From contig CANNBJ010000003.1 of NCBI GenBank assembly GCA_947502835.1, positions 372,001 through 436,000 of the forward strand: DNA of 64,000 bases, given 5' to 3'. The notes under the pieces were generated by a model, which did no database searches, was not told the DNA's origin, and saw only the letters and a program-made list of their open reading frames with translations. The position numbers and the translations under genes were made by a program. The DNA is from Bdellovibrionales bacterium. GTDB lineage: Bacteria > Bdellovibrionota > UBA1018 > CAIMNF01. Shown piece after piece: positions 7,879 through 15,695 of this stretch. The stretch's first letter is position 1, and each line of letters opens with the position of its first letter.

Positions 7879-9162
7879 ATGGGTATTCTATCTTCAATGT
7901 ACACAGGTTACACCGGAATCCAGGGACAGGGAGAAGCACTGTCGGTTTTTGGTGACAACATCGCAAACTCGGCAACTACGGGATTCAAGACTGCCCGCCC
8001 TGAATTCAAGGATGCGGTTGCAAAGTCGCTCAACGGGATGGGTTCGACACAGGCAACCGGACGTGGCAGCAAGGTTGGCAATATTCGCACGGTATTCTCC
8101 CAGGGAACGCTCACCCAGACCGAAAGCCCCACGGATCTCGCAATCACCGGAAACGGATTTTTCGTTGTGGACGGTGTGGATGGACGGAGTTTCACCCGTG
8201 ACGGATCTTTTCATTTCGACAAAGAGGGAAAACTGGTCAGCGGAGAGGGAGCTCGAATTCAAGGGTTTCAAGCCGATGATACAGGAAAGATCACATCCAA
8301 GATGGGTGACATTACCATCGATCGCGCGATTCTCGATGCAAAGGGTTCTGCAAAGGTCGATCTTTTCGCAAATCTTGACTCGCGTGTCGACACTGCAGTG
8401 AAGTTTGATCCTGCAAATCCAGACAAAACCAGCCATTTTGCAACAGGTGTTACAGTTTATGACACCAATGGCGCGCCTCGCGCTGTGACCGTCTATTTCA
8501 ACAAAGTGGATGGACACAAGTGGGAGTGGAAGGCGATGGCCAAGGGTGAGGATGTCGAGGGAGGCAAGGCCGGAGAAATGATGCTCCAAGGCTCGGGGAG
8601 CCTGGTTTTCGATGACAAGGGCCGTCTCGCCGAGCAAGCCACGGACAAAGCGTCCTTCAATTTCAACAAGGGTTCCAAGTCCGACCAGAAAATCGAGTTC
8701 AACTTCGGAAAGGATATCAAGAACGGAGGGGATGGACTTCAGATCACCCAGTATGGTTCAAATTCCGAGGCTTACAAAACCGTGCAGGATGGGTACTCGT
8801 CCGGGACCCTGGGTTCACTCAAGTTCGAGGATGACGGCGCCCTTACTGCCTACTACTCGAACGGGGAGACCATCAAGATTGCCCAAGTGGCCCTTGCGAA
8901 ATTCGAAAGTCCTGAAGAATTGCTGAAGACCGGGGGCAATAAATTCAAGGAAACCCGAAGCTCCGGGCAGCCGACCATTGGATCACCGATGTCGGGTGGA
9001 CGCGGGCAGGTGTCCTCCAAGGCGCTCGAGGCTTCGACCACCGATATTGCCAATGAATTCATCAATTTGATGACGGCCCAGCGCAATTTCCAGGCAAACA
9101 GCAAGGTGATTGGCGTAGGTGATGAGCTTCTCGGTGAAGTGATCAACCTCAAGCGAACCTGA
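7879..9162 (+). CDS. flgE: Flagellar hook protein FlgE
   Basis: 427 residues. The N-terminus MGILSSMYTGYTGIQGQGEALSVFGDNIANSATTGFK is the rod/hook/filament D0 motif containing the conserved ANSATTGFK segment. GNGFFVV marks the start of the hook domain. The C-terminus SKALEASTTDIANEFINLMTAQRNFQANSKVI is the partner D0 helix. It polymerises into the hook, the universal joint between rod and filament. AAGGAGG at 7866-7872 fixes the start. A strong intrinsic terminator follows at 9201-9272, so flgE closes the first transcriptional section of the cluster. Confidence 0.97.
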   Translation: MGILSSMYTGYTGIQGQGEALSVFGDNIANSATTGFKTARPEFKDAVAKSLNGMGSTQATGRGSKVGNIRTVFSQGTLTQTESPTDLAITGNGFFVVDGVDGRSFTRDGSFHFDKEGKLVSGEGARIQGFQADDTGKITSKMGDITIDRAILDAKGSAKVDLFANLDSRVDTAVKFDPANPDKTSHFATGVTVYDTNGAPRAVTVYFNKVDGHKWEWKAMAKGEDVEGGKAGEMMLQGSGSLVFDDKGRLAEQATDKASFNFNKGSKSDQKIEFNFGKDIKNGGDGLQITQYGSNSEAYKTVQDGYSSGTLGSLKFEDDGALTAYYSNGETIKIAQVALAKFESPEELLKTGGNKFKETRSSGQPTIGSPMSGGRGQVSSKALEASTTDIANEFINLMTAQRNFQANSKVIGVGDELLGEVINLKRT

Positions 9163-9200
9163 GCTTGAGCCAGGTAGCAGCTTAGCAGGATAGAGTAAAT

Positions 9201-9272
9201 GGGGCGGTCGTCATAAAACAGTCAGCCGGACGCAATCTGCGAACGGAAGACGGCCGCCCCTCCTCCTTTTTT
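9201..9272 (+). terminator. Rho-independent terminator after flgE
   Basis: GGGGCGGTCGTC (9201-9212) pairs with GACGGCCGCCCC (9249-9260), 12 base pairs with one G-T wobble. A TCCTCC linker and six T residues (9267-9272) follow. The 36-base loop has minor internal pairing. It divides the flagellar cluster into two parts, implying separate transcription of fliL onwards. Confidence 0.8.
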
Positions 9273-9359
9273 AAACCTGACTTGTAAAATAAAATTTTAG
9301 ATCCCTTGTGATTTCGGCGTTCCCCATGCAAAATTTAGGAAGAGGCAGGACGCCAGAAA

Positions 9360-10001
9360 ATGTCAGAAGAAGCGAAGGAAGCAAAGAAAGTAGAAGCGCC
9401 GGCGGAGGCTGGATCAGACAAGACCGGGAAAATCGGGCTGATTCTCGCTGCGTTGAATCTTGTTTTGGTAATCGGAATCGGTGCTGTCGTTTTTCTTCAA
9501 TTTCAAAAAGAAAAGCATAAAGAAACCCATACCGATATTGACGCGCAAAGCGAAGCGCATGGGGATGCGGCTGCGGGAGGCGGGCATGGATCCGAATCCT
9601 CCGGGCATGGCGGCGGAGAGAAGGCGGAATCCGGGGACCATGGCGGCGGGCATGGTGGCGGAGAGCACGGCGGGCCAGCAGCTAAAAAAGGGGATCAATT
9701 GGTCACCCTTGAGCAGTTCACTGTGAATTTGGCAACAAGCCCCGGTACTCCACCAAGATACGCACGCGTGATCATTGCACTGGAGGTTCCGAGTTCGGAA
9801 ACGGCGCAAGAGATCACCCAGAAGCTCGCGCCTGTCAGGAATGCGATCATTGATCTTTTCAATTCAAAGCGTCCGACGGATCTTCAGGGCGGAGAGGGGC
9901 GCAATTTTCTCAAGGAAGAGATTCGAAATGCGCTCAACAGTTTTTTGATCACGGGCAAGGTGAAGAGTGTTTTCTTCAGTAATTTTGCCGTGAGCAGTTG
10001 A
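9360..10001 (+). CDS. fliL: Flagellar basal-body protein FliL with His/Gly-rich linker
   Basis: 213 residues. A short charged cytoplasmic N-terminus leads to one membrane span (about residues 26-46, IGLILAALNLVLVIGIGAVVF). A His/Gly-rich linker follows (about 50-105, repeats such as DHGGGHGGGEHGG, eight His). The C-terminal periplasmic FliL domain runs from VTLEQFTVNLA to the end, with FLKEEIRNALN and a terminal VFFSNFAVS. FliL rings surround the stators and support torque. The linker is longer and far more His-rich than in typical FliL proteins; metal binding is possible but unproven. The gene begins the second transcriptional section. Confidence 0.92.
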   Translation: MSEEAKEAKKVEAPAEAGSDKTGKIGLILAALNLVLVIGIGAVVFLQFQKEKHKETHTDIDAQSEAHGDAAAGGGHGSESSGHGGGEKAESGDHGGGHGGGEHGGPAAKKGDQLVTLEQFTVNLATSPGTPPRYARVIIALEVPSSETAQEITQKLAPVRNAIIDLFNSKRPTDLQGGEGRNFLKEEIRNALNSFLITGKVKSVFFSNFAVSS

Positions 10002-10026
10002 TGGGCTGGATCGGGCTAGGAGGGCT

Positions 10027-11013
10027 ATGAACCAGGTATTGAGTCAGGCTGAAGTCGATGCACTTCTGAATGCGGTGGCCGAAGGATCGGTGGACACCAG
10101 TGGGTCTGCAGCTTCTGGCAAGGATGCGAAATCCAAGGAAATCCAGGAGTACGACCTTACCAATCAGGACCGTGTGATTCGCGGCAAAATGCCCACGCTC
10201 GACTTGATTTATGAGCGATTCGTCAGACTATTCCGGATGTCCCTTTCCAACTCACTTCGCAAGATCGCATCGATCAGCATCATTTCAACCGATCTCCTGA
10301 AATTTGGAGAGTTTGTCAACACACTCCCCATCCCGAGCTGTGTTGGCATTCTCAGGTCTGAGACTCTTCGCGGTCCCGCTTTGTTGGTGTTCGAATCGAA
10401 ACTTGCGTATGCACTGATTGACAGTTATTTCGGCGGGACGGATCGCCCCTACACAAAAAGTGACGGGAAGGAATTCACCCGGATCGAATTGATGATCATG
10501 AACAAAGTCCTTACCCTCGCAATCGCCGACATCGAGGAGGCTTGGGCGCCAGTGCATCGTGTGGGCTTGGTTCATCTGCGAACCGAAACCAATCCTCAAT
10601 TTGTCGGCGTGGTTCCGTTGTCTGAAGTGATTATTTCCACGACCTTCGAGGTTGAATTGGAGAACGCAAGCGGGACCATATCCCTTGTCATTCCCTATTC
10701 GACGATTGAATCGATCAAAAACAAGCTGAATTCATCGTTTCAGTCCGACTCGGATCGTGCAGATCGGGTTTGGGTCGAGAATTTGGAGGAGCATATGCGC
10801 CAGCTTGAGGCGAATGTCTCGGTCAATCTTGGCGAAACCAGCATCACGGTCGGAGATCTGGTGAACTTGAATATTGGGGACATCATTCCACTCAACCAGG
10901 ATTGCGATGGTGAGCTTGATCTCAATATTGAGGGAGTGGAGAAGTTCAAGTGTTTTTTTGGAGTTTCAAGGGGTACAAGAGCGGTTCAAATCACAAGGTC
11001 GATCGAGGAATGA
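10027..11013 (+). CDS. fliM: Flagellar motor switch protein FliM
   Basis: 328 residues, normal length. The N-terminal LSQAEVDALL is the CheY-P docking peptide (LSQxEIDALL type). The middle CheC-like domain includes ERFVRLFRMSLSNSLRK and SKLAYALIDSYFGG. The C-terminal SpoA domain runs through VSVNLGETSITVGDLVNLNIGDIIPLN. FliM forms the wall of the C ring and passes the CheY signal to FliG. TAGGAGGGCT directly precedes the ATG. The intact docking peptide implies chemotaxis-controlled switching, although no che genes lie in the window. Confidence 0.97.
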   Translation: MNQVLSQAEVDALLNAVAEGSVDTSGSAASGKDAKSKEIQEYDLTNQDRVIRGKMPTLDLIYERFVRLFRMSLSNSLRKIASISIISTDLLKFGEFVNTLPIPSCVGILRSETLRGPALLVFESKLAYALIDSYFGGTDRPYTKSDGKEFTRIELMIMNKVLTLAIADIEEAWAPVHRVGLVHLRTETNPQFVGVVPLSEVIISTTFEVELENASGTISLVIPYSTIESIKNKLNSSFQSDSDRADRVWVENLEEHMRQLEANVSVNLGETSITVGDLVNLNIGDIIPLNQDCDGELDLNIEGVEKFKCFFGVSRGTRAVQITRSIEE

Positions 11014-11024
11014 TCAAGGAGTGA

Positions 11025-11360
11025 ATGATGACTACACCAAGTTTGGGTAAAATTGAGGGCGGAGCAGGGCAAACACAGGGAGGTGCACCCCAGGAAGGAG
11101 TGCATTCGCTGGATTTCATTCTCGATATACCGCTGAAGGTGACAGTGGAGTTGGGTCGGACCAAAATGTCCGTTCGTGATATCCTTCAATTGGTACAGGG
11201 CTCGGTAGTCGAGCTTTCCAAGTTTGCGGGTGAACCGCTCGAGGTGCTCGTGAACGACCGTCTCGTGGCCCGGGGTGAGGTTGTGACCGTGAACGAAAAG
11301 TTCGGGATCCGGCTGACAGATATCCTGTCGCCAATGGAGAGAATCGAGCAACTGAAGTAA
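11025..11360 (+). CDS. fliN: Flagellar motor switch protein FliN
   Basis: About 111 residues. The SpoA domain runs from LDFILDIPLKVTVELGRTKMSVRDILQLVQGSVVELSKFAGEPLEVLVNDRLVARGEVVTVNEKFGIRLTDI, close to the FliN consensus. FliN makes the lower ring of the switch complex with FliM and docks the FliH-FliI export ATPase. Two adjacent ATGs (11025 and 11028) are possible; AAGGAG at 11016-11021 is spaced better for the second. The N-terminal ~20 residues are a flexible Gly/Gln-rich tail. It stands between fliM and fliO as is usual. Confidence 0.95.
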   Translation: MMTTPSLGKIEGGAGQTQGGAPQEGVHSLDFILDIPLKVTVELGRTKMSVRDILQLVQGSVVELSKFAGEPLEVLVNDRLVARGEVVTVNEKFGIRLTDILSPMERIEQLK

Positions 11361-11400
11361 AAACGAAGTCATTCCATTCATGGATGAAGGGAATTGTTTG

Positions 11401-12582
11401 ATGAAGAGCCGAGGATGGCAGAAAAATTCGATGTTTCTTTTGGTGGCAATGTTTCACTGCGGAGTTTTCCACGCAGAGGCCGCTCCACTGGGCGTGAGAG
11501 ATATTCAGATCGGTGAGGGGAACGGTGCCAGGGTGCTCTTGGACGGTGTTCCGGCAAAGGGTGCGATTCAGATCGATTACGTTCGGGATATTGTGCAGTT
11601 TTCTCTGCAAAATACGACGATCTATCCTGCCAAGATTCTTCACCCGGACCCTTCAGCGGACGCGGCTTTCTCAAAGGTTTTTGCCTACCAGTATGCGCCA
11701 AACCTGGTGCGTCTCCGGTTTACCGTTGAGGGGAAGGCGGAGTCGTACAAGGGCAAAGTGGGTTTCGAACTCAATGGCAAGGAGCTGGTGATTTCGTTTC
11801 CCAAAGAGAAGCCTGCCGCGCCTGGAGAGCTTTCGGAGAAGGAGGAGAATTCCCTTCTTTCCCGGGTTCTGGGGAGCGAGGAGAGGAAAGAGGAAGTCAA
11901 GGTCGCTGCCGAGCCTTTGAAGTCGGGAAAAGGGAAGTCGAAGATTGGCGTCGGCACAAAGCCCGTGGAGCTAGGGGGGCGAACTCATGGCCCATCCGTG
12001 TTTCGCTCTTTGTTTGCGATGTTCCTGATCGTTGGGGGTCTTGGATTGGTGCTTCTCTACGTGAAGAAGAAGGCGGGAGCAACTCAGGCGAAAAGGGTGG
12101 GTGATTCCTGGCTCTCAGGAATTTTGCCGGGTTCGCGTAAATCGAAGGCCTTCATTGAGGTGATTGCAAATCATTCCATTGGACCGAAGCAAAGCATCAC
12201 CATCGTCAGAATCAAGGATCAACAATTTGTCCTTGGAGTCACCTCGGATAGCGTTCAGCTGATTACGCAACTGGACTCGGAGGAGGCGGATCTCGAGCTT
12301 CTGGAAGATCCGAAGGTTGCGGATTCCATCGGGAAGATGTTCGGGGCCAAGGTCAAGTCCGAAATCAAATCGGAACCCAAGGTCACACCGACCATGAATT
12401 TCGATTCTATTTTGAAATCCAGCTCCGGTGCCGGAGCGATCGTAGCCCGCAAAGCATATCAGGACCAAAGTGGAGATGGCATTGTGGTTCCCATGCAGCA
12501 GTCTCCAGTGACCACGGCCTCTCGGGGGGTCCGGGATCAGATCCGCAAGCGCCTTCAGCAGAGCGCGGGGGGTATTGAGTGA
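11401..12582 (+). CDS. fliO: FliO-like export gate protein with large periplasmic N-terminal domain
   Basis: 393 residues, about three times the usual FliO. A signal peptide (KNSMFLLVAMFHCGVFHAEA) is followed by a periplasmic domain of ~180 residues whose beta-rich pattern (VRLRFTVEGKAESYKGKVGFELNGKELVISF) resembles AMIN-type domains. One membrane span lies near residues 205-222 (LFAMFLIVGGLGLVLLYV), and the FliO core follows (KAFIEVIANHSIGPKQSITIVRIKDQQFVLGVTSDSVQLI). FliO helps assemble the FliP-FliR core. ATG 11401 has GAAGGG upstream and gives a clean signal peptide; an ATG at 11380 lacks a ribosome site. The stop overlaps fliP (TGATG). Confidence 0.85.
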   Translation: MKSRGWQKNSMFLLVAMFHCGVFHAEAAPLGVRDIQIGEGNGARVLLDGVPAKGAIQIDYVRDIVQFSLQNTTIYPAKILHPDPSADAAFSKVFAYQYAPNLVRLRFTVEGKAESYKGKVGFELNGKELVISFPKEKPAAPGELSEKEENSLLSRVLGSEERKEEVKVAAEPLKSGKGKSKIGVGTKPVELGGRTHGPSVFRSLFAMFLIVGGLGLVLLYVKKKAGATQAKRVGDSWLSGILPGSRKSKAFIEVIANHSIGPKQSITIVRIKDQQFVLGVTSDSVQLITQLDSEEADLELLEDPKVADSIGKMFGAKVKSEIKSEPKVTPTMNFDSILKSSSGAGAIVARKAYQDQSGDGIVVPMQQSPVTTASRGVRDQIRKRLQQSAGGIE

Positions 12583-13370
12583 TGCAGCCACGCAAGGTCG
12601 GGGCCTTGTCCCTGTCTCTACTGGTGTTTCTCGGAGTGTTCATTTTTGGAACACTGGCTCATGCTGCCAAGGGTGCTGGAGCGGCCGGGTTTTCTCTGCC
12701 GTCCATATCGATGAATCTGGGCGCTTCCGGATCAAACCCAAGCGAACTTGTAAATGTATTGAAGATCGTCCTTCTGCTCACGGTTCTGACCCTTGCACCT
12801 GCGATTCTTGTGATGATGACATCCTTTACACGGGTTGTGATCATTCTTTCGTTCCTGAGGCAGTCCCTCGGGGCGCAACAGATGCCTCCAAATCAGGTAA
12901 TTGTTGGATTGTCGCTGTTCCTGTCTCTGTTTATCATGGCTCCCACCTGGACCCGTATCCAGGATGATGCACTGAATCCGTATCTCGAAGAGCGGATTGA
13001 TCAAAAGGCCGCATTCTCGAGGGCAGAGGCTCCACTGCGGGAGTTCATGTTTGCACAGACGCGTGAGAAGGATCTTGAGTTGTTTCTCACGATGTCCAAG
13101 ATTGCAAAACCACAGACGCGCGATGAGGTCCCGACCTATGTGCTGATTCCTTCCTTTATCGTGAGTGAGTTGAATACAGCATTTCAAATGGGATTCATGT
13201 TGTATCTCCCTTTCCTTGTGATCGACATGGTGGTTTCGAGCATTTTGATGGCGATGGGAATGATGATGTTGCCGCCCATGACGATCTCCCTCCCTTTCAA
13301 GCTCTTGTTGTTTGTCCTCGTGGATGGGTGGGGGTTGGTTGTGGGCAGCATTGTGAAGAGTTTCGGTTGA
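12582..13370 (+). CDS. fliP: Flagellar export gate protein FliP
   Basis: 262 residues. A cleavable signal peptide (ALSLSLLVFLGVFIFGTLAHA) is followed by a span with the FliP signature LAPAILVMMTSFTRVVIILSFLRQSLG, a periplasmic loop, and two C-terminal spans ending DGWGLVVGSIVKSF. Five FliP subunits form the core of the export channel. The ATG at 12582 overlaps the fliO stop; a GTG at 12579 is an alternative in-frame start. It is followed by fliQ after 13 bases. Confidence 0.97.
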   Translation: MQPRKVGALSLSLLVFLGVFIFGTLAHAAKGAGAAGFSLPSISMNLGASGSNPSELVNVLKIVLLLTVLTLAPAILVMMTSFTRVVIILSFLRQSLGAQQMPPNQVIVGLSLFLSLFIMAPTWTRIQDDALNPYLEERIDQKAAFSRAEAPLREFMFAQTREKDLELFLTMSKIAKPQTRDEVPTYVLIPSFIVSELNTAFQMGFMLYLPFLVIDMVVSSILMAMGMMMLPPMTISLPFKLLLFVLVDGWGLVVGSIVKSFG

Positions 13371-13383
13371 ATGGAGGCGGATC

Positions 13384-13653
13384 ATGACAGAGGAAATGGT
13401 GATGCAGATCGGACAAAATGCGATAATCACGATGGTTTATCTTGGGGGTCCTGTTCTTCTCGCCGCGATGGCGGTTGGTATCGTGATCTCGATCCTGCAA
13501 GCGATCACCCAGATCAATGAACAGACGCTTACATTCATTCCGAAAATGATTGCGGTCATTCTCACTTTGGTTGTGATGGCTCCTTGGATGCTCCGTGTGC
13601 TCCAGGATTATGCAATCGGAATCTTTGGTGGAGCAGGGGAGATGATCCGCTGA
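13384..13653 (+). CDS. fliQ: Flagellar export gate protein FliQ
   Basis: 89 residues with two membrane spans, the standard FliQ size. The conserved segment GPVLLAAMAVGIVISILQAITQINEQTLTFIPK is intact and is diagnostic. Four FliQ subunits wrap the FliP5-FliR1 core of the channel. The stop TGA overlaps the ATG of fliR (TGATG at 13651-13655). Confidence 0.97.
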   Translation: MTEEMVMQIGQNAIITMVYLGGPVLLAAMAVGIVISILQAITQINEQTLTFIPKMIAVILTLVVMAPWMLRVLQDYAIGIFGGAGEMIR

Positions 13654-14459
13654 TGGTGTTTGAGAGCTGGTCTGCTGCCGAACTGCTCTCGTTCTTCATG
13701 GTTTTGATCCGGGTCAGCACCCTGATCATGCTTCTCCCCGTGTTCGGGGACAAGGTCGTTCCCGCTCCTGTCAAGGTTCTTCTGGCTCTGGTGTTTTCTG
13801 CGGTGATTTTTCCTGTATTGAAGGCGGGAGGGGTGATCCGCCTCTCCGATGCGGAACTCTGGTCTTCCACCGCCGGGAAGTTGGTATTGACCCTTGCAGG
13901 AGAGCTACTTATCGGAATTGGCGTCGGATTTGCGTCACAATTGGTGTTCCATGCAATCCAAATTGCGGGCGATTTCATTTCACAGTTGATGGGATTCAGC
14001 ATGGCGTCCATGTATGATCCTCATACGGAAAGTCAGACTGTGGTTTTAGGTCAATTGTTCGGGGCTCTGGCGATGCTTACCTTCCTCGCACTCGATGGAC
14101 ATCACATCCTGTTTCGTGCCATGGTGGAAACCTTTCATGCGATTCCCCAGGGTGGTGGAGCGCTTAGTGAGGCTTTCAAGAACTCGATGCTGAAGATGGT
14201 GGCCAATACCCTTTTGTTCGGGATTCAGCTTTCGGCACCCATGGCAGCCTGCATGCTTTTGGTCAACATTGTGTACGGCGTTTTGGGTAAAGCATTGCCA
14301 CAGCTCAATATTCTCACGCTCTCGATGGCGTCAAGTGCATTGATCGGGGGGTTTGTCCTTTTGGTCACATATCCCGGCATGCAGTCGGGCATGAGTAATA
14401 TTTTTTCTGGATATTTTGACGATTTAAAACAATTCCTGGTGGTGTATGGCGGAAAATAA
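13653..14459 (+). CDS. fliR: Flagellar export gate protein FliR
   Basis: 268 residues, mostly hydrophobic with about six spans. It contains the FliR patterns LIRVSTLIMLLPVFGDKVVPAPVKVLLALVFS, GFASQLVFHAIQIAGDFISQLMGFSMASMYDPHT and LNIVTLSM-like LNILTLSMASSALIGG. A single FliR completes the FliP-Q-R channel helix. A longer in-frame start at 13584 would read through fliQ and is rejected in favour of the coupled ATG at 13653. It overlaps flhB by 14 bases. Confidence 0.96.
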   Translation: MVFESWSAAELLSFFMVLIRVSTLIMLLPVFGDKVVPAPVKVLLALVFSAVIFPVLKAGGVIRLSDAELWSSTAGKLVLTLAGELLIGIGVGFASQLVFHAIQIAGDFISQLMGFSMASMYDPHTESQTVVLGQLFGALAMLTFLALDGHHILFRAMVETFHAIPQGGGALSEAFKNSMLKMVANTLLFGIQLSAPMAACMLLVNIVYGVLGKALPQLNILTLSMASSALIGGFVLLVTYPGMQSGMSNIFSGYFDDLKQFLVVYGGK

Positions 14460-15537
14460 CGAAGACAGGAATTTAGAGGACTTATCGGAACAGGCGTCGC
14501 CCTACCGTCTTGAAGAGTATCGAAAAAAGGGTCAGGTCTCCCAAAGTCGGGAAGTGGTGGCACTTGCGGTTGCCTTGGCGTGCGGACTCGTAGTCTTTGC
14601 AACCGCTCCCGGGATGGCAAAAGAGATCATCGATTTCATGAAAGAGACCTTCTCGCAGGACCTTGCAATGAAGCCGGGGGATCAGTTGCAGGATGTGGCC
14701 GGAAAGAGACTCCTCCAGGTGATCCGAATCATCGCTTCCATCGGACTCCCTGTGGCATTGGTTGGATTCCTGCTGGGAGTGGGAGGGCATCTCGGACAAA
14801 TCGGTTTTCTTTTCACTTCGGAGCCTTTGATGCCGGACTTCGAGAAAATCAACCCCTTGAAAGGGCTCTCCCGTTTATTCTCTGCGCGGAACCTGATTGA
14901 GTCCTCAAGGGTGATCGTGAAGGGTTTGATTCTTTGTTTTGTCGCTTACTCGATTCTGAAGGCTGCAATTGAGCAGTCGCCGGAATTGATTTTCAAGAAC
15001 CCGGTTGCAATTTTTGAGGTGCTCGGAGATGCCGGGAAGCGGTTGTTTTTGTCCTTGTGTGGCGTTTTGGCTGTGTTTGCAGCACTCGATTTTGTCCTGC
15101 AGAAGCGGGAGTACGCAAAGCAGGTCCGCGTGACGAAGCAAGAGGCCAAGCAGGAAGCAAAGGAACAGGAAGGGGATCCGCTGATCAAGGCAAGGATTCG
15201 TTCTGTTCAACGGGATATGGCGCGGAAAAGAATGATGCAAGCGGTGAAGAAAGCCGATGTCGTCATCACCAACCCGACCCACATTGCGATTGCACTCCAG
15301 TATGATAAAGACAAGATGGTTGCGCCCAAAGTGGTGGCCAAAGGCGCGGATTTCATGGCGGAAAGAATCAAGAAAATCGCTGCAGAGAGCGGTGTGGTCA
15401 TGGTCGAGAATGTTCCGTTGGCCCGGGCAATGTTCAAGTCTGTCAAGGTGGGGCAGGTGATCCCCAAGAGTCTCTTCCAAGCTGTTGCGGAAGTTCTTGC
15501 ATACGTTTACAAGCTCAAAAATCGAAAGTTTACCTAG
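14446..15537 (+). CDS. flhB: Flagellar export switch protein FlhB
   Basis: 363 residues. The N-terminal motif SPYRLEEYRKKGQVSQSREV is typical, followed by four membrane spans and a cytoplasmic domain. The self-cleavage site NPTH is at residues 276-279, inside KADVVITNPTHIAIALQY. Cleavage between N and P is needed for the switch from rod/hook to filament export on contact with FliK. The C-terminus PLARAMFKSVKVGQVIPKSLFQAVAEVLAYVYKL is conserved. A 158-base gap follows before flhA. Confidence 0.98.
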   Translation: MAENNEDRNLEDLSEQASPYRLEEYRKKGQVSQSREVVALAVALACGLVVFATAPGMAKEIIDFMKETFSQDLAMKPGDQLQDVAGKRLLQVIRIIASIGLPVALVGFLLGVGGHLGQIGFLFTSEPLMPDFEKINPLKGLSRLFSARNLIESSRVIVKGLILCFVAYSILKAAIEQSPELIFKNPVAIFEVLGDAGKRLFLSLCGVLAVFAALDFVLQKREYAKQVRVTKQEAKQEAKEQEGDPLIKARIRSVQRDMARKRMMQAVKKADVVITNPTHIAIALQYDKDKMVAPKVVAKGADFMAERIKKIAAESGVVMVENVPLARAMFKSVKVGQVIPKSLFQAVAEVLAYVYKLKNRKFT

Positions 15538-15695
15538 GGATCGGGCAGGTCTCCCTCCGGAGTCAGGGGCTTGACGGTAGAAAAGTTCTTCCCACGTCCA
15601 TTGAATTCAGGATACGATAATCACAGGATCTGAGGCTGGATGCCGAGGGTCGAAGTCAGGTAAAATTTCATTTCTGTTGTGAGGAGTCAAGGAAG
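15538..15695 (+). other. 158-base gap between flhB and flhA
   Basis: No open frame of note. It holds TTGACG near 15573 without a well-placed -10, a GATAAT-like hexamer near 15617 without a good -35, and a small CTCC/GGAG inverted repeat near 15552-15563. GAGGAGTCAAGGAAG serves as ribosome site for flhA. A promoter for flhA is plausible, but I cannot assign one with confidence. Confidence 0.3.

Noticed and set aside
7735-7880. Sigma-28 or sigma-54 promoter ahead of flgE
   Set aside because: No GCCGATAA-type element with a TAAA box at the right distance, and no GG-N10-GC pair in the gap; a sigma-70-like pair fits better.
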